Made by a program: the position numbers and the translations under genes
Part shown: positions 60,898 through 64,000 of the stretch, piece by piece
Numbering within the stretch: the first letter of the stretch is position 1
Layout of the letters: every line of letters begins with the position of its first letter
Notes under the pieces: model-generated
Seen by the model: the letters and a program-made list of their open reading frames with translations, nothing else
Told to the model about the DNA's origin: nothing
The model's database searches: none
Assembly: GCA_944325785.1 (NCBI GenBank)
Contig: CALVBN010000002.1
Location: 62,001-126,000 of the forward strand
Direction: 5' to 3'
From: Candidatus Gastranaerophilales bacterium
Lineage (GTDB): Bacteria; Cyanobacteriota; Vampirovibrionia; Gastranaerophilales; Gastranaerophilaceae
Length of the DNA stretch: 64,000 nucleotides

Positions 60898-61338
60898 CTA
60901 CCAGTTATCAGCCCCATAAGGCTTGTATTTATCAATTATTGCTTGATGGTGATCTATAATTTTTTGTACACTTTTATCTTTTGAAACCAGAGCTTCATAG
61001 TGTATAATCTCTTCTTTCAACTTTCTAATCTTTTGTTTTATGTTTTCCTGTTTTATAAATATCTCGCCGTAGAAACCGCATCCGTCCGGCAGATATGCAA
61101 ACGGTGACGAAGGATAATCAATACAAATCTTTGGTTTATTCAAATTTGTACACAATCCGTTTTCAATATATTTGCATGAACAAAATGTAATATTTTTCGT
61201 TTTATTTACAGGAATAAGCATTTGCTCAAATTCAGAAGTAAGCGGTTGTATACCGTCAAAGCATATTAAGCGGTTATCAAAATCAACCGGTATATTTTTA
61301 CAGCACTCACCACATTTGTGACAAAAATCCTTGTTCAT
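60898..61338 (-). CDS. YkgJ-family cysteine-cluster protein
   Basis: Started at ATG 61338, this 146-residue protein has CHKCGECCKNIP at the N-terminus, then CSCKY, CTNL and CIDYPSSP, the YkgJ metal-binding pattern. TATAAT overlaps the earlier ATG at 61347 and ends 7 nt before 61338, with TTGACT upstream, so the later ATG with a leaderless start is preferred. The C-terminal third is a charged helix. Function is unknown. Confidence 0.8.
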   Translation of the reverse strand: MNKDFCHKCGECCKNIPVDFDNRLICFDGIQPLTSEFEQMLIPVNKTKNITFCSCKYIENGLCTNLNKPKICIDYPSSPFAYLPDGCGFYGEIFIKQENIKQKIRKLKEEIIHYEALVSKDKSVQKIIDHHQAIIDKYKPYGADNW

Positions 61339-61425
61339 ATTTATCATTATACATTTAATATAGGATAGTCAACGGAAAAAAAGTATAATATCATGTAATT
61401 AATAATTTAAATAAGGAGATGAAAA

Positions 61426-61821
61426 ATGAAGAGATTAATTCTTGCTTTAGGTTTATGCTTAGCAGTACACGGCGCAGTAATGGCAGACGGCAACGCCTTC
61501 ACACCGTTAAATTTCAATGATACTGCATATGGTACCACACAATCTGCAGCTGCGACAAAATCCGCCCCTGTAGCATCATCTGTTGATGGAGATGCAGTCG
61601 GAAACGGAAACATTCAAAATGCGATACAACAACTTGATAATGCACAGGTTGATATTCGTAATGATTTGTTAAACTGCAAAACTAAATACGCTGATGTAGA
61701 TGCACAATATAAGCTTATTAAAACAGAACGCAAAGCTCTAAAAAAACAAGTAAGCACAATTGAAAAAAGAATAAAAGAAATAGATAAAGCAAAAGAAAAA
61801 ATCAGAAAAAATATGTTATAA
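61426..61821 (+). CDS. Small secreted coiled-coil protein
   Basis: This 131-residue protein has a signal peptide (MKRLILALGLCLAVHGAVMA), a Thr/Ala/Ser-rich linker and a Lys-rich coiled coil (about 70-131). It is not recognised. AAGGAG precedes the ATG. The layout resembles periplasmic linkers such as Lpp or TolA fragments, without a direct match. It ends in a terminator. Confidence 0.7.
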   Translation: MKRLILALGLCLAVHGAVMADGNAFTPLNFNDTAYGTTQSAAATKSAPVASSVDGDAVGNGNIQNAIQQLDNAQVDIRNDLLNCKTKYADVDAQYKLIKTERKALKKQVSTIEKRIKEIDKAKEKIRKNML

Positions 61822-61847
61822 AAAAGAGGGGACGCCCCTCTTTTTTA
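61820..61847. terminator. Convergent bidirectional terminator
   Basis: Perfect stem AAAAAAGAGGGG/CCCCTCTTTTTT with a 3-nt loop, between two convergent genes. Confidence 0.92.
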
Positions 61848-62192
61848 TTGCTTAGGCTGTTGAAACAAAGGAGTACTTCTATTCTGCATACAAACTCCAA
61901 ACTGACAGCTTGAATTATAAGAATAGTCCGTTTCACCAGGTCTAAATCTTTTAAACTCCTGTTCTATATCATCTCTTTTTATCGGATTCAATCTTGCTTC
62001 ACCGGTATCTGAAAATTCGCTTATGTTAGACTTCGGACTATATGTAGGTGAAACCTGCTCCCTAAAATCTGGCAGGGAGCAGACGGTTTCACCGCCTTCT
62101 ATAGGACAAGCCGCAAATAACGGCAGCTGGCAGGTGGTCACAAATGACAATAGAAACATTACACCGAATGAATTTATTAAAAACTTTTTCAT
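61845..62192 (-). CDS. Small exported Cys-containing protein
   Basis: This 115-residue protein has a signal peptide (about 1-28, ending FAA) followed by CPIEGGETVC and a later C-x4-C pair, four Cys that could form two disulfides. AAAGGAG precedes the ATG. It is not recognised. It shares the terminator with the 61426 gene. Confidence 0.65.
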   Translation of the reverse strand: MKKFLINSFGVMFLLSFVTTCQLPLFAACPIEGGETVCSLPDFREQVSPTYSPKSNISEFSDTGEARLNPIKRDDIEQEFKRFRPGETDYSYNSSCQFGVCMQNRSTPLFQQPKQ

Positions 62193-62351
62193 AAAAACTC
62201 CTTTTATTTATAGTGTAAGCCAATTGTCATTTATAACATTACCTATTATGCTTAGCCCTTACCGGCAATATTATAAAATTTACATTTTTTGAAGGATGGA
62301 TAGCTATATGCTATGATGATATTATGATAGTGGGATTTGGAGGGATAGTAA

Positions 62352-63554
62352 TTGTACGCTTATCAACGGCAGGAAAAAACACAAAGAAGACTGCATGTCG
62401 TACCGCAGAAGAGAAAAAAGACTTCTGTTGTCATTAGACAGCCACGTGTGATTAAGCCCAAAACGAACTATGTTGCTCAAATATTTAGGCTTAGTGTTGT
62501 TTTTAGCTTTCTTGCTTTATTTATGTACTTTGTATTCCCTACTTGTTACCACAGACTAATAAAGCAAGTCTTTTACCCTCAAACAATAAAGCAGACAACA
62601 GAAAATATTCAAGGGATGGCTGTAAAAAACTGGTCAAAGCCTGCAGATGCCGACTTATACTCTATTGCATATCCGATTGTTAATTACATAAGCAATGATA
62701 TGTTCTTAAACCGTTTGCTTCTAACGCCAACTATACAAAAAATGCATAGTGAAGTAACAACAATGTATCATACTACAGAAATGAGCGGATTAAAGACACA
62801 ACTTAATAATCTGGCATCACAATATCCGATGATTAAACCCTCTATTTATGTATGGGAATATGAAAACGGTAAATATGTTGACATCAATGCCGATAAACTT
62901 TATCCGGCAGCCAGTATAATAAAGATACCGGTGCTGATTCGTCTGTTTAAGTCTATTGAAGCCAAACAGATGACTATATACGATGATATGACTTTAACCA
63001 GTTATTACCAATCACCTGGTTCCGGCAGTCTGCAATACGCTCAAACCGGCAGAAAGTACTCGCTGGATCAGCTTGCAAAAACAATGATACAAGATTCTGA
63101 TAATACCTCTACAAACATGCTAATCGCAAAAGTCGGAGGTATGGATGATGTTAATATAGGACTTAGAGATTGGGGTATTTCAAAAACATATCTGAGAACA
63201 TGGCTTCCCGATTTAAAAGGTACCAATAAAACTACTGCGCAGGATATGGCAAAACTGCTCTACAACCTTGATAACCCTGGTTTTTTAAATATTAATTCAC
63301 GCGAATACATAATTGATTATCTAAGCCACGTAAAAAACAACAGACTTATTGAAGCAGGTCTGGGCGAAGGAGCTTTGTTTGTCCACAAAACAGGAGATAT
63401 CGGAACAATGCTCGGAGATGCTGGCATTGTCTACGCTCCAAACGGCAAAAAATATATTGTTGTAATCCTCGCTTCCCGTCCGCACAATGCACCGCAAGGC
63501 AAAGATTTTATAGTAAAAGCTTCTAATCTCATATATAAGGCAATCGTCGGTTAA
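62352..63554 (+). CDS. Membrane-anchored class A beta-lactamase-fold serine hydrolase
   Basis: This 400-residue protein starts at TTG (62352) behind GGAGGG at 8 nt. A basic N-terminus and one transmembrane anchor (about 45-65) precede the enzyme domain. SxxK is in PAASIIKIPV, SDN in QDSDNTS, and HKTG closes the site. The omega-loop glutamate of true class A beta-lactamases is not evident (WLPDLKGTNKTTAQDM), so it may be a carboxypeptidase-like or inactive relative. Confidence 0.8.
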   Translation: MYAYQRQEKTQRRLHVVPQKRKKTSVVIRQPRVIKPKTNYVAQIFRLSVVFSFLALFMYFVFPTCYHRLIKQVFYPQTIKQTTENIQGMAVKNWSKPADADLYSIAYPIVNYISNDMFLNRLLLTPTIQKMHSEVTTMYHTTEMSGLKTQLNNLASQYPMIKPSIYVWEYENGKYVDINADKLYPAASIIKIPVLIRLFKSIEAKQMTIYDDMTLTSYYQSPGSGSLQYAQTGRKYSLDQLAKTMIQDSDNTSTNMLIAKVGGMDDVNIGLRDWGISKTYLRTWLPDLKGTNKTTAQDMAKLLYNLDNPGFLNINSREYIIDYLSHVKNNRLIEAGLGEGALFVHKTGDIGTMLGDAGIVYAPNGKKYIVVILASRPHNAPQGKDFIVKASNLIYKAIVG

Positions 63555-63587
63555 ATTTGTTAATTATTGTAACAATTTAAAAAATAC

Positions 63588-63605
63588 TTGCGCAAATTTG
63601 CGCAA
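63588..63605. promoter_or_regulatory. Perfect 18-bp palindrome
   Basis: TTGCGCAAATTTGCGCAA, also readable as two TTGCGCAA units, followed by AT-rich DNA with a T tract. It may be an operator for the adhesin gene at 63671 or part of a weak terminator for the gene before it. Confidence 0.6.
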
Positions 63606-63670
63606 ATATTTTTATTTTCACTTTTTTTAGTAGTATAATAAAATCCCAATCGAAAGTGAAGGTGTATTGT

Positions 63671-64000
63671 ATGAGAAGTTTAAAGAAAAAGATTTCAGCA
63701 TTGGTTTTAACAACAGTCTTTGCTGCAATGCAAAGCTCTGTGTTTGCATCAGAATTTCCAATAGATACAGGGCTGGGAGGCGGCTCTACTATAAATAACA
63801 TTACAGGCGGCTTTGACAGTATTCACGGAGCCGGAACCGGCAATGTCGATTTAAATTTTAATGGAAACGCACATGTTAATTGGGATACATTAAATATCAA
63901 CAAAGGTGAAAGCTTAAACTTTAATGCTGTAGACGGACAAAATGGTTTAACAATTTTAAATACCGTTAATAAAGGGATGACAAGTGTTTATGGTCAAATT
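63671..64000 (+). CDS. Two-partner-secretion adhesin, N-terminal part (cut by window end)
   Basis: The visible 110 residues start with a signal peptide (about 1-27) and then the TPS/haemagglutinin-N motifs: HVNWDTLNINKGESLNFN followed by LNTVNKGMTSVYG. Such proteins are exported through an Omp85-type TpsB partner and form long beta-helices on the surface. GAAGG precedes the ATG. No TpsB gene is in the window. The gene continues past 64000. Confidence 0.8.
   Translation, partial: MRSLKKKISALVLTTVFAAMQSSVFASEFPIDTGLGGGSTINNITGGFDSIHGAGTGNVDLNFNGNAHVNWDTLNINKGESLNFNAVDGQNGLTILNTVNKGMTSVYGQI

Overview
The window looks like chromosomal DNA of a gut melainabacterium (Candidatus Gastranaerophilales, non-photosynthetic relatives of Cyanobacteria). 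The reasons are low GC, an outer membrane (OprP-like porin, TolC-type protein, two-partner-secretion adhesin), a pilin with the FTLAEVLITL-type leader, a long PPi-dependent phosphofructokinase, and many lineage-type proteins whose N-terminus carries a short FxG-like motif. This assignment is inference from gene style, not from a marker gene.

Layout. (1) 1-2914 is an accretion zone at a tRNA-Asp gene. Four partial copies of the tRNA 3' end, each beside its own hairpin terminator, separate small cargo: a HigBA-like toxin-antitoxin pair, an orphan protein and a small membrane protein. (2) 3034-10942 is ordinary chromosome: ZIP transporter, PHP phosphoesterase operon, PPi-PFK, agmatinase, and a convergent guanidino-modifying-enzyme-like protein. 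(3) 10975-17606 is an oxidoreductase island with TetR and AraC regulators, aldo/keto reductases, a small tyrosine recombinase, a broken alcohol dehydrogenase and an in-frame aldo/keto reductase-hydrolase chimera. (4) 17799-22005 holds a decayed drug-efflux locus (EmrB-type and TolC-type pseudogenes) and a Fic protein. (5) 22258-34320 is a 12-kb integrative element in a tRNA-Arg(TCT) gene. It has integrase, excisionase, primase-helicase, regulators, secreted TPR and PDZ proteins, and a DUF262 + HEPN + cytosine-C5-methyltransferase cluster that looks like an anti-phage module. (6) 34635-46107 is a signalling region: REC-GGDEF(degenerate)-REC protein, soluble histidine kinase, PC4-like protein, pilin, hybrid kinase and LuxR regulator, then ADH, SIMPL lipoprotein and TPR protein. 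(7) 46135-64000 is envelope and surface biology: a hairpin-rich intergenic region, tandem secreted paralogues, a Maf-like protein, a TrmB regulator, a glycine-zipper protein, ilvD-folate ligase, a set of coiled-coil proteins sharing head and tail segments, porin, CHAP peptidase, a beta-lactamase-fold protein and the start of a TPS adhesin.

Two patterns cut across regions. At least seven genes without a Shine-Dalgarno have a sigma70-type -10 box exactly 6 nt before the ATG, which predicts leaderless mRNAs. Both tRNA-associated elements carry a pair of direct repeats spaced 11 bp apart next to their tRNA-derived end, as expected for integrase arm sites. No rRNA, CRISPR array or replication origin was seen.
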